From an uncultured bacterium (GTDB lineage Bacteria > Bacteroidota > Bacteroidia > Chitinophagales > CAIOSU01): DNA of 11,084 nucleotides. The stretch spans positions 1 through 11,084 of the forward strand of contig CAIOSU010000063.1 of NCBI GenBank assembly GCA_903861055.1. Reading direction: 5' to 3'. The notes below the pieces were generated by a model. That model was not told the origin of the DNA, made no database searches, and saw nothing but the letters and a program-made list of their open reading frames with translations. Of this stretch, positions 1 through 7,477 are shown piece after piece (the first letter of the stretch is position 1; the number at the start of each line of letters is the position of its first letter). Position numbers and translations under genes: made by a program.

Positions 1-1570
1 CCAGTAGGCAGCCAAAGCCCAGCATTGGCTTTACCAAGCGCATTTGGGTTGCCAGCATGGTGCACACCACTAAACCCATCATAACGGCCATTTCAGTGGG
101 CTTAGTGTATATAGCGTTCCAAACTACATAGGGCCATTGCGCTATCAAACCTAGTGTTTCGTTCATTAGCCAAAGAGAGATAAAAAGCAATTTGCCCAGC
201 AACCATCCTAAGCCCGGCACCCAATTGAATAGCAGTAATAACAAACCGCTTATCATTGCAGCTGGTGCTAAAATCAGCATTCCTACATTTGCCACCAACG
301 CATACAGCGGCAATTGATGGAAATAATATAGTATCATTGGCAGTGTAGCCAACTGCGCTGCAATTGAAATGCAGGTACCTTCCCAAAGAAAGCGCAGTGC
401 CGGTTGCTTTATGGCCCACAAATTGCGCAGTGGGTTATAGAAGAATATGATACCCAAAACTGCCAAATAAGATAGTTGGAAGCCTACATCTAAAATATGC
501 ATGGGTTGCCAAAGCAGCAGTATTAACGCCGAAGCTGCCACAATATTCAGGCTATCGGGCTTTCGTTTTATGGTCTCGCCAATAGCGTACAAGCTGAACA
601 TTAGGGCCGCTCGCAAAACCGATGCCGACATGCCTGTTATCAAGGCATAAAACCAAACTACTATTAAAAGCAGCGTAAGCCGAAGCCATAGTTTGTTCAT
701 GGCTTTTAAAGGTTGCAGCAAGCCCCAAAGCATAAAGCACAACAGCCCAACATGCATGCCTGAAACGGCCAAAACGTGCATGCTGCCTGTGAGCGTATAC
801 CGCTGGCGGGTTTCGTTGTCTAAACTATGGTTGTAGCCTAGTAGTATGGCCGCAGCAACGCCGTTGAGGGCCTTATCGGGTATTCGGTTTTTAAGGGTAG
901 TTAGCGCTTGGTTTCTAGTGGCATACAGCCAAGCAAATGGCCTATTTTGTGCATTGTTTCCGGTAGCGTACCATCGGGTTGGTTTTGGCGCCAATTGATG
1001 GTATATGTGCTTGTTGGCCAAATATTGGCTATAATCAAATTCGTAAGGGTTTAAGCTTGGCGGTATCGGTTGCAATTTACTGTTTATTGCCAATTCGTCA
1101 CCATAGTTAAGTTTAGCCGATGCACTATCTAAAGGTAACAGCAGCATCACCCTTCCGGTAACTGGCACTAAAGAATCCCCTTGTTTTCGGGCCTTTATAT
1201 TGGCTACCACACGGAAGGTATTGGGCATTTCAAAGGGCAATTCTTCAATTTGCACAATCAGCAGCCCTGGTGTATTGGCTGTGTGGGTGTAGTGCTGATG
1301 GTGTAGCTTGGGGCTTGCCCAATGCACATTCAACACACCTACGTACGCTATCCATCCAAAAAATAACAATCCCCAAATAGTTAAGTTGGAGGTTAAGAGG
1401 GGTTTTATTTTGTTATGTGCCAATACTAGCAAAATTGATATTACCAACAGTATCGCTCCCAACTGCCATAGCATGCCGCCAATGGGCAACCCAATAGCCA
1501 AGCCTATACCCATTAGGTAGGGTAGTAGTGCTTTTACAAAAATTCTTTTTGGCTGAATAGGCTTTATCAT
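1..1570 (-). CDS. comEC: ComEC/Rec2-family DNA uptake channel, partial (N-terminal 523 residues)
   Basis: This is the inner-membrane channel that carries single-stranded DNA into the cytoplasm during natural transformation. The reading frame is open from an ATG at 1570 to the window edge, so the C-terminal part, where many family members carry a metallo-beta-lactamase-like domain, is missing. An N-terminal pair of hydrophobic segments (about residues 13-53 and 64-80) precedes a soluble DUF4131-like stretch. The Competence domain follows: GSMHVLAVSGMHVG with S270, G271 and H273, then TGMSASVLRAALM with R320, then DVGFQLSYLA at 361-370, among many membrane helices. These motifs are diagnostic of the family. 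The basic N-terminus (KPIQPKR) supports the ATG at 1570; Met20 is the next in-frame option. It begins 20 bp past the terminator of the gene upstream, so it probably has its own weak promoter or relies on readthrough. Short open frames inside it are shadows. Confidence 0.93.
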   Translation of the reverse strand, partial: MIKPIQPKRIFVKALLPYLMGIGLAIGLPIGGMLWQLGAILLVISILLVLAHNKIKPLLTSNLTIWGLLFFGWIAYVGVLNVHWASPKLHHQHYTHTANTPGLLIVQIEELPFEMPNTFRVVANIKARKQGDSLVPVTGRVMLLLPLDSASAKLNYGDELAINSKLQPIPPSLNPYEFDYSQYLANKHIYHQLAPKPTRWYATGNNAQNRPFAWLYATRNQALTTLKNRIPDKALNGVAAAILLGYNHSLDNETRQRYTLTGSMHVLAVSGMHVGLLCFMLWGLLQPLKAMNKLWLRLTLLLIVVWFYALITGMSASVLRAALMFSLYAIGETIKRKPDSLNIVAASALILLLWQPMHILDVGFQLSYLAVLGIIFFYNPLRNLWAIKQPALRFLWEGTCISIAAQLATLPMILYYFHQLPLYALVANVGMLILAPAAMISGLLLLLFNWVPGLGWLLGKLLFISLWLMNETLGLIAQWPYVVWNAIYTKPTEMAVMMGLVVCTMLATQMRLVKPMLGFGCLL

Positions 1571-1578
1571 TGGCAGGT

Positions 1579-1608
1579 CTAAAATAACAAAAGGCCCTCG
1601 TTTTTCAA
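1579..1608 (-). promoter_or_regulatory. possible weak promoter for comEC
   Basis: On the minus strand a TTG (1606-1608) lies 19 bp before TATTTTAG (1579-1586). This differs by one base from the Bacteroidota -7 consensus TAnnTTTG. It overlaps the terminator hairpin of the preceding gene and would put the transcript start only a few bases before the comEC ATG. Both facts make it doubtful; it is listed because no better candidate exists between the terminator and the gene. Confidence 0.2.
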
Positions 1609-1619
1609 CGAAGGCCTTT
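1590..1619 (-). terminator. rho-independent-type terminator of the T9SS cargo gene
   Basis: The arms AAAGGCC (1590-1596) and GGCCTTT (1613-1619) pair perfectly. After one mismatch (1597 against 1612), TCGTT and AACGA add five more pairs around a 4-base loop. Read on the minus strand, the hairpin starts 24 bp after the stop codon at 1643 and is followed by a T-rich tail (TTTTGTTATTTT), as expected for intrinsic termination of the large secreted-protein gene. Confidence 0.85.
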
Positions 1620-1642
1620 TACTATATCGACTGCAGCTGATA

Positions 1643-4600
1643 TTAGTTACCGCTTTGCAAATTAATGCGTTTGGTAACAACACCTTGCTCAGTTGAAATT
1701 TGAATCATGTAAATACCAGCAGCGTTACCAGCAATGTTTAAGTTGATAAGGCTTTGCGCTTGTACTTTATTGTATTCGTTAGCCAATACACGCTCACCAA
1801 GTACGTTAAATACAGTAACATTCATAGTTTCGAAGCTAAGGTCTTTAACGTTGATGGTAAGATTGCCAGTAGTTGGGTTTGGATATACGTTAATTGAACG
1901 CTCCAAAGCAATATCACTGATACCAACTGTTACAACAACTGTTTCGCAAGTCTTCTTAGCAGGCTTGCTGTAAGGAGCGTTGTTAAACAAGTTACGAGCA
2001 GTTAAACAAACTTCGTAAGTTCCTGCAGTAGTGTAAGTATAAGTAGGATTGCGTGCAGTGCTAGTTAGGCCATCACCAAACTCCCACAACCAAGCGGTTG
2101 GGTTGTATAGTGAACTCTCGGTGAACGAGTAAGTCAAGCTACTGTTGGTATATGTAAAACGAGGATCAGGCTCAGAACCAACAATTACGTTACGGGTAAC
2201 AGTAGTTACCAAACCATTGTTGTCGGTTACAGTGTAAGTAACTGTGTAAGAACCAGCAGTAGTTACGTTTACTACGCTTGCTGCGTTGCTAGTAATACTC
2301 GCAATACCTGAGCAATCAGTTGCAGTTGGCAATTGGTCGGTATATGGATCGCTAAGGTATACATAAGTAGTTGAAGAACCAGTTAGGGTCACCGCTGGAG
2401 GTGTTTGGTCGGCGTTAACAGTAACAATCAATGTATCTCTGCTGATGTTGCTGTTTCCGTCGGTAGCGGTGTAAATAATGGTGTAATTGCCAGCCGTTAG
2501 GTTGTCAACTGTACCAGTTGCGGTAACTGACACAAAACCATCACAGTTGTCAAATGCACTCGCACCTGGGTTGGTGTAAGCATCACAAACTTCGATAGTC
2601 AAGGTATTGCCACCATCAACAGTAATTACCGGACCATTGTCTTGGATAATAACAGTACGTGTTGCGGTACCAGTGTTACCAGCACCATCAGTTACTGAGT
2701 AAGTAATAGTGTAAGTACCAGCGGTTCCGGCAGTAAGCAAAGTACCGAAAGGTACCAAGTTTCCATCGTTGGTAACGTTTGCAGTAATGTTACCATCAAC
2801 GTTATCCGTTGCAGTTGCACCAAGTTCGTTGTAGTATCCGCAAAGGTCAACAACTACTGTACTTGCTCCATTAAGGGTAACTACCGGTGCAGTGTTGTCA
2901 GGTGCTGCAACTACGTTTACAGTACGTGTTACTGTACAAGCTAGGTTGCCAGCGTTGTCAGATACGGTGTAGGTTAAGGTATAAGCACCAACTGCTGCAG
3001 TGTTTACATTACCGCTAACAGTAACTGCAGGAGCTCCAACGTTATCACTTACTGTAGCACCTGGCTCACTATAAGCAGTATTCTGAACCACAGTGAGTGG
3101 ATTGCTACCATTTAAGCTAATAATAGGGGCTTCAACGTCTTCGGTGTAATCGGCAGTGGTGTAAGAAATATTTTGTACATAGTGGAAAGTAGCCGGATTT
3201 CCTGGATCTAAAGTTAACGGATCGAAAGTAGCGAATACGGTAGGTACTTTAGTAGTATTACCCGATTGCAAACTCGTAGGCGCAAAAGATGAAAACAATG
3301 CGCTACCATCCCAAGTTGCATCGCCAGCTGTCCAGTTGGTTACCACAGTAGCCAAGCCAGTAGTTACGTCCAATCCACGAGTAATAAGGTTTGGCTGGTC
3401 GTTAGTTCCTGAAGTAACGGCTGCATCAGAGTCAAGCCATCCAAAGGTCAAACGGGTTCCATCAGCAGAAACCGAAACTTGCGGACGGTTGTCTTCGTTT
3501 ACGTCGCCCCAAGTACCACGGAATGTAGCAACATCTGACAAACGAATGGCAGTCCAAGGGCAAGGGTTGTTGCCTTGGGTAATGTCATAGATAGCCAAAC
3601 CAGCAGCAGTGCCAGTAGCAATAGAGTAATCACCAGCGCCACCAGAAGCGCCAACAACTACAGCAATGTGTAGGTTGCCGTTAACATCAACACCAAGGTC
3701 AAGGTCAAATGCACAGCTTGGAATATCAACGGAAGGGTCAAGTAAGTTGCTTTGGATAACGTCGATAGAAGACAAAGAAATTTGCTCCGGACCAGTCCAG
3801 GTTGCACCACCGTCATTGGTTTTGTAATAAACCGGCTCTAGTACGTCATCTCCTCCAGAGATAATATCGCCAGCAAATACGATGTAGCCATAACGACCAG
3901 ATGGGTCAAAAGCCATATTCAAGCCAGTTGGTGCGGCTACAGCCAAAATCGTTGGATCGTGCGGAGTAGCAAACTTGCGGTACAAACTCCACGATATGTC
4001 GTTAGCGCTTGAGCTCCACACACCGCGGTACAATAGTACGTCGCCGTTTTGAGTTCCGTCAAAATCCCAATCTACTGCCCAAAATACACCTGGAATACCG
4101 TTGCACAAACCACGAGCAATGCTCACGTTTGAGTTGTTTGGGGTATAGCTGGTTTCGGTAAAGGTTGCAGCGTTGTTGTTCAACTTAGCTACACCTGCAA
4201 AAAAACCATCCCAATCGGCAGCCGAAGCAGCAAATGGCAACCATGAACCAAGGTACCCCAAAAATGCATTGGCTGCAGTGGTGTTGCCTTGTGGGTTATA
4301 AATTACCGCGTTAGGATAACGACCAGCAGTTGTTTGGTTGTTTCCTGATGGGTTTAGTACACCAAAGTTGGTGTTCCAAGTTGCACCACCGTCGGTTGAT
4401 AGGTCGTATTGAAACTGACCTATGTTAGTTGCAGGAAATACAGAAGGGTCTGCACGGTGAATAAATACTACTGAATTAATTGCGTTGTTAGCCGCAACGC
4501 GGTTTATTGCACCATCAAGGATAGTAAACATATTTCCTGCACTACCGATGGTGGTGGTAGTAACAGCGCGTGAACCACCTACTGACGAACTTTGTCCGTT

Positions 4601-4768
4601 GTTGTTCACTTGATTGGAGTTGTTAGCATTACTTACTCCTGTAGTGTTGTAACCATCACCCACACAAACGGGCTGTTTCATTTTCATGGGCACCAAATTG
4701 GTGGATCCTTGGCCGAAAGAGAGAGTTACAATGCTACCGAGCAATGCCGAAAAAATTAACCTTTTCAT
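1643..4768 (-). CDS. secreted multidomain protein: sialidase-like propeller, Ig-like repeats, PKD domain, T9SS sorting tail
   Basis: This 1041-residue protein is predicted to be exported by Sec and then moved across the outer membrane by the type IX system. Residues 1-20 are a signal peptide (KR, then a hydrophobic core ending SFGQ). Residues 28-47 are Asn/Ser-rich linker. About 50-540 looks like a beta-propeller, with two BNR/Asp-box motifs, STDGGATWN near 123 and TNDGGATWTG near 315, as in sialidases and related repeat proteins. Four Ig-like DUF5011/HYR-type repeats begin near 546, 620, 709 and 785, each ending in a TYTVSDNAGN-like strand. A PKD domain follows (about 866-949, with WLWEFGDG). 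The tail from about 952 has INVYPNPTTGNLTIN and ends VVTKRINL, typical of a type A T9SS C-terminal domain. It has its own promoter and terminator. No catalytic residues could be assigned; a surface adhesin or binding protein is as likely as a glycosidase. Confidence 0.9.
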   Translation of the reverse strand: MKRLIFSALLGSIVTLSFGQGSTNLVPMKMKQPVCVGDGYNTTGVSNANNSNQVNNNGQSSSVGGSRAVTTTTIGSAGNMFTILDGAINRVAANNAINSVVFIHRADPSVFPATNIGQFQYDLSTDGGATWNTNFGVLNPSGNNQTTAGRYPNAVIYNPQGNTTAANAFLGYLGSWLPFAASAADWDGFFAGVAKLNNNAATFTETSYTPNNSNVSIARGLCNGIPGVFWAVDWDFDGTQNGDVLLYRGVWSSSANDISWSLYRKFATPHDPTILAVAAPTGLNMAFDPSGRYGYIVFAGDIISGGDDVLEPVYYKTNDGGATWTGPEQISLSSIDVIQSNLLDPSVDIPSCAFDLDLGVDVNGNLHIAVVVGASGGAGDYSIATGTAAGLAIYDITQGNNPCPWTAIRLSDVATFRGTWGDVNEDNRPQVSVSADGTRLTFGWLDSDAAVTSGTNDQPNLITRGLDVTTGLATVVTNWTAGDATWDGSALFSSFAPTSLQSGNTTKVPTVFATFDPLTLDPGNPATFHYVQNISYTTADYTEDVEAPIISLNGSNPLTVVQNTAYSEPGATVSDNVGAPAVTVSGNVNTAAVGAYTLTYTVSDNAGNLACTVTRTVNVVAAPDNTAPVVTLNGASTVVVDLCGYYNELGATATDNVDGNITANVTNDGNLVPFGTLLTAGTAGTYTITYSVTDGAGNTGTATRTVIIQDNGPVITVDGGNTLTIEVCDAYTNPGASAFDNCDGFVSVTATGTVDNLTAGNYTIIYTATDGNSNISRDTLIVTVNADQTPPAVTLTGSSTTYVYLSDPYTDQLPTATDCSGIASITSNAASVVNVTTAGSYTVTYTVTDNNGLVTTVTRNVIVGSEPDPRFTYTNSSLTYSFTESSLYNPTAWLWEFGDGLTSTARNPTYTYTTAGTYEVCLTARNLFNNAPYSKPAKKTCETVVVTVGISDIALERSINVYPNPTTGNLTINVKDLSFETMNVTVFNVLGERVLANEYNKVQAQSLINLNIAGNAAGIYMIQISTEQGVVTKRINLQSGN

Positions 4769-4800
4769 AAGCCTGTCGATTTGCGTTTTTGGTGAATTGA

Positions 4801-4831
4801 CAAAAATAATCTTTTATGGCGAATAACCAAT
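4801..4831 (-). promoter_or_regulatory. Bacteroidota-type promoter of the T9SS cargo gene
   Basis: On the minus strand ATTG (4828-4831) is followed after 19 bp by TATTTTTG (4801-4808), a perfect match to the -7 consensus TAnnTTTG. Transcription would start near 4796, giving a leader of about 28 bases before the ATG at 4768. The -33 element begins just after the stop codon of the upstream lipoprotein gene (4837), so the secreted-protein gene forms its own unit. Confidence 0.65.
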
Positions 4832-4836
4832 CTGTA

Positions 4837-5532
4837 TTAATACTTAATTGGCATCCACGTAATACTATTTAATAGAGTGTGCAACGATTCTTGTAAGAGC
4901 GATAATTCCTCGGGAGCGTTGCCTTTGTTAGTAACTGTTTTTTGGTTTATGCCCGAATTGAAATGAATGGTGCTGGTCGGGAGGTCTACAATATACCTGC
5001 CGTCGGTAGGGTAAACGGGTGCCAAGTCGTAAAAACTGTTCTGGTAGCTCAGTTTTATCAAACTGTTAAGTTGCACCAGATTTACGTTGCCCTCAAAATA
5101 GCCCAGTTTTTCTACAAATCGCTCGCCATAGTAAAATGCCTTCCCGTCAGAAAAAATAGCTCCAACATAAATGGGGCAGGTGCCATAGCAGCCGGTGCGT
5201 TTTATTTTAGCTATCAAATATGAGCCTGGCGTTGGCCGCATCCAAGGTTCTGCTTGTGCAAACGGATCGGTATTGGTAGTGATAGTATTAGTGTTGTTTA
5301 TGACAATGGTGTCTACTCTTGGTTGCTCCACCACTATAACAACGGTATCTGGAGGGCTGGTTATCACTACCGGCACTGTATCCAAAGGCTTTGTGTTATA
5401 CACAAACGGATCTGTCGGCTTGGTAGGGGTATAGTTATACCCATCGTTGCCAGCTGGGGTGGTTACATGTCGGTTGCAAGCTGATAACAGTATTATGGGC
5501 AACAAATAAGTGAGGAGCCTTAAATTGAGCAT
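4837..5532 (-). CDS. DUF6438 domain lipoprotein of unknown function
   Basis: A 231-residue lipoprotein. Residues 1-18 form a signal peptide and LLSAC gives a lipobox with Cys19 as the lipid-anchored residue. The residues after it (N, R, H) lack the acidic pattern of known Bacteroidota surface-export signals, so a periplasm-facing anchor is more likely. A Pro/Thr-rich linker (about 24-100) holds three similar segments (PLDTVPVVI, PPDTVVIVV, PRVDTIVI) between two TDPF motifs. The C-terminal domain (about 103-225) shows IAKIKRTGCYGTCPIY with Cys115 and Cys119 and a FSDGKAFYYG strand, which I recognise as DUF6438. The frame stays open upstream to an ATG at 5748, but that stretch overlaps the end of yidC in another frame. 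The ATG at 5532, which places the signal peptide at the N-terminus and lies 16 bp after yidC, is the true start. Function is not known. Confidence 0.82.
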   Translation of the reverse strand: MLNLRLLTYLLPIILLSACNRHVTTPAGNDGYNYTPTKPTDPFVYNTKPLDTVPVVITSPPDTVVIVVEQPRVDTIVINNTNTITTNTDPFAQAEPWMRPTPGSYLIAKIKRTGCYGTCPIYVGAIFSDGKAFYYGERFVEKLGYFEGNVNLVQLNSLIKLSYQNSFYDLAPVYPTDGRYIVDLPTSTIHFNSGINQKTVTNKGNAPEELSLLQESLHTLLNSITWMPIKY

Positions 5533-5548
5533 TGTACCAAGATATGGT

Positions 5549-7438
5549 TTATTTTTTCTTGTTTGTTGGTTTCTTTTGTTCAGCCTGAGCGTTTTGTGCC
5601 TGCTCCATGGCTTTCCTGAAACGGTTACCAAAGCTATTTGGGTTCTCGGGCTTGGCTTTTTTGTCTTGCATTTGCTGGTGCAACTTGGCCTCATCAATAA
5701 AGAACTGTCTGATAATCCACTGCTGCAAATAGCTGATAACGTTTGCAAGGAAATAGTAGTAGGTAAGTGCTGCCGGGAAACTGTTGAATATGCCCAAAAG
5801 CATAATAGGGAAAATATAAGGCATGTACTTCAACGGGCCTTCTTGTTGGCCTGTCAAACGGGCATTGCTTACCGCATATATTATTGAAGTAATGGTCATA
5901 AGCAAGGTAAACAAGCTTACGTGGTCGCCATAAAACGGAATGTCGAAAGGTAAGTTCCAAATGGAATCGTAAGTGCTCAAGTCATCGGCCCACAAAAACT
6001 TTTCTTGCCTCAACTCAATTGATGATGGGAAGAAGCTATACATGGCTACCAGTATCGGCATTTGCAATAGGGTAGGTAAGCAACCGCCTAGTGGGTTTAC
6101 ACCGGCTTTGCCCCAAAGCTTCATTTGCTCTTGTGTAAATTTAGCTTGGTCGTCTTTATATTTTTCTTTCAGTTCGTCCAACTCAGGTTTCAAAACCTTC
6201 ATTTTGGCCTGCGATAGGTACGATTTGTAGGTAAGCGGGAAAAGTACCACTTTGATAATTAGCGTAAGTATCAAGATAATGATACCGTAATTGCTTATGA
6301 AACCTTCAAGGAAATTAAAAATAGGGATGATAATCCACTTGTTGAAGATAGCTACCCAAGCAAAAATACCAACACCAAGGTTAATGGTTTCCTCAAGGTC
6401 TATATCCATTTTCTTGAGCGTTTGGTAGCTATTGGGCCCAAGGTAGTATTGTAAGTTGTAAGTTTGAGTTCCCGTGCCGTTGTGTGGTACGCTAACTGAT
6501 GCAGAAAGCTCTTTTAAATAGCCTTCCCTCTTTAACAAGGTTGATGAGAATTTTAAATCATCAAATTTATTGTCAGCTCCAGCAATTAAAGTGGTATTAA
6601 AGAATGCTTGGCTGTAGCTTATCCAGCTGGCATTGCCATCTGAGGTTTTTGCTTCGTCCTCTGACTCTGAAAGTCCCTCCACCCCATCAATATCATCCTT
6701 ATAGAATAGTTTTGTTTTACCGTTTTCAAGGTCTTTCTTTTTCTCTGCTTGCGGTACATTTCTGCTCCAAGTGCCGAATAAATAGTTGGTGCTGCGCGGC
6801 AAATCTTTGCCAAGGTTGTCAAGCACTAGGTTATAATCAAGCAAAAAACCTTTCGAGGGAAGGGTAAAAACGTGTTGTAGCTTGCCGCCATTAGCGGTTG
6901 TGGCCGAAAGTACTATTTTTTGCCCATCGGCAATGGTTTCAATACCATTGGTAGTATAGTAAAGGTCGGCAGTGTTAAAGCTATTGCCTAGGTCAAACTT
7001 TAGTTTCTGGTCGCCCGGTTTGCTCAAGAAAAGGGGTTTCTGGTCGTAGGTTTTAAAGTTTTTCAGCTCTATGCTTTCAATATTAGCACCATAAGTAGAT
7101 AACACTACGCGCAGGTTTTCATTCTCAAGCACCAAGGTATCAGCTTCGCCCGAAGCGGCAGTTGCAAACGAGCCAAAACGTTTTACTAGTTCGGTAGCTT
7201 TCAAGCTATCGGTGTTTACCAAAGCCGAGTCAATTACATTGGTTAGACTACTATCGGTTGCGCCATCAATACCAGCTAAAGCGGTATCAACTGCATTTGT
7301 ATCAAGCGCATCATTTATTTGCGTTTGCTCAGTACCTGGTTTTGGCGTAGGTCTTGGGGTGGTGTTGAAGGTATAAATTGAATAGCCAACTAAAATGAAG
7401 GCTATGAGCACCAGCCCAATTACATGATTTCTGTCCAT
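5549..7438 (-). CDS. yidC: membrane protein insertase YidC
   Basis: YidC inserts membrane proteins into the inner membrane, alone or with SecYEG. The 629-residue length fits the Gram-negative form, somewhat longer than the E. coli protein. Residues 5-24 are the first membrane helix. About 100-350 is the large periplasmic beta-domain, which starts with VLENENLRVVLSTYGANIES. The conserved insertase core follows: helix 2 at about 384-404 (LILTLIIKVVLFPLTY) carries Lys396 where the family has its essential groove Arg/Lys. A charged cytoplasmic hairpin (405-445) comes next, then NPLGGCLPTLLQMPILVAMY (448-467) and further helices. The tail ends in a Lys-rich stretch (PTNKKK), of the kind linked to ribosome binding in some YidC proteins. 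It starts 39 bp after pyrG and ends 16 bp before the lipoprotein gene, so all three probably share a transcript. Confidence 0.97.
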   Translation of the reverse strand: MDRNHVIGLVLIAFILVGYSIYTFNTTPRPTPKPGTEQTQINDALDTNAVDTALAGIDGATDSSLTNVIDSALVNTDSLKATELVKRFGSFATAASGEADTLVLENENLRVVLSTYGANIESIELKNFKTYDQKPLFLSKPGDQKLKFDLGNSFNTADLYYTTNGIETIADGQKIVLSATTANGGKLQHVFTLPSKGFLLDYNLVLDNLGKDLPRSTNYLFGTWSRNVPQAEKKKDLENGKTKLFYKDDIDGVEGLSESEDEAKTSDGNASWISYSQAFFNTTLIAGADNKFDDLKFSSTLLKREGYLKELSASVSVPHNGTGTQTYNLQYYLGPNSYQTLKKMDIDLEETINLGVGIFAWVAIFNKWIIIPIFNFLEGFISNYGIIILILTLIIKVVLFPLTYKSYLSQAKMKVLKPELDELKEKYKDDQAKFTQEQMKLWGKAGVNPLGGCLPTLLQMPILVAMYSFFPSSIELRQEKFLWADDLSTYDSIWNLPFDIPFYGDHVSLFTLLMTITSIIYAVSNARLTGQQEGPLKYMPYIFPIMLLGIFNSFPAALTYYYFLANVISYLQQWIIRQFFIDEAKLHQQMQDKKAKPENPNSFGNRFRKAMEQAQNAQAEQKKPTNKKK

Positions 7439-7477
7439 TTAATTATAACATTCGATTGAGGTAAAGGGGCTGCAATT

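Noticed and set aside
102..740. Two short minus-strand open frames (102-419 and 552-740)
   Set aside because: They lie in a different frame from the comEC frame, which runs unbroken through both with clear family motifs.
1734..3590. Plus-strand open frames of 79-84 codons inside the secreted-protein gene
   Set aside because: They are antisense shadows of a long, well-supported coding region, with no recognisable domain and no promoter.
4834..4843. Perfect 10-bp palindrome GTATTAATAC over the lipoprotein stop codon
   Set aside because: About ten such palindromes are expected by chance in 11 kb, and nothing repeats it elsewhere in the leader region.
5533..5748. A 72-codon in-frame extension at the start of the lipoprotein gene
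   Set aside because: It lies over the end of yidC in another frame, would hide the signal peptide and lipobox inside the protein, and has no membrane or domain signal of its own.
7439..7477. Possible separate promoter between pyrG and yidC
   Set aside because: Only a partial TAnnTTTG match is present and the 39-bp gap fits co-transcription.
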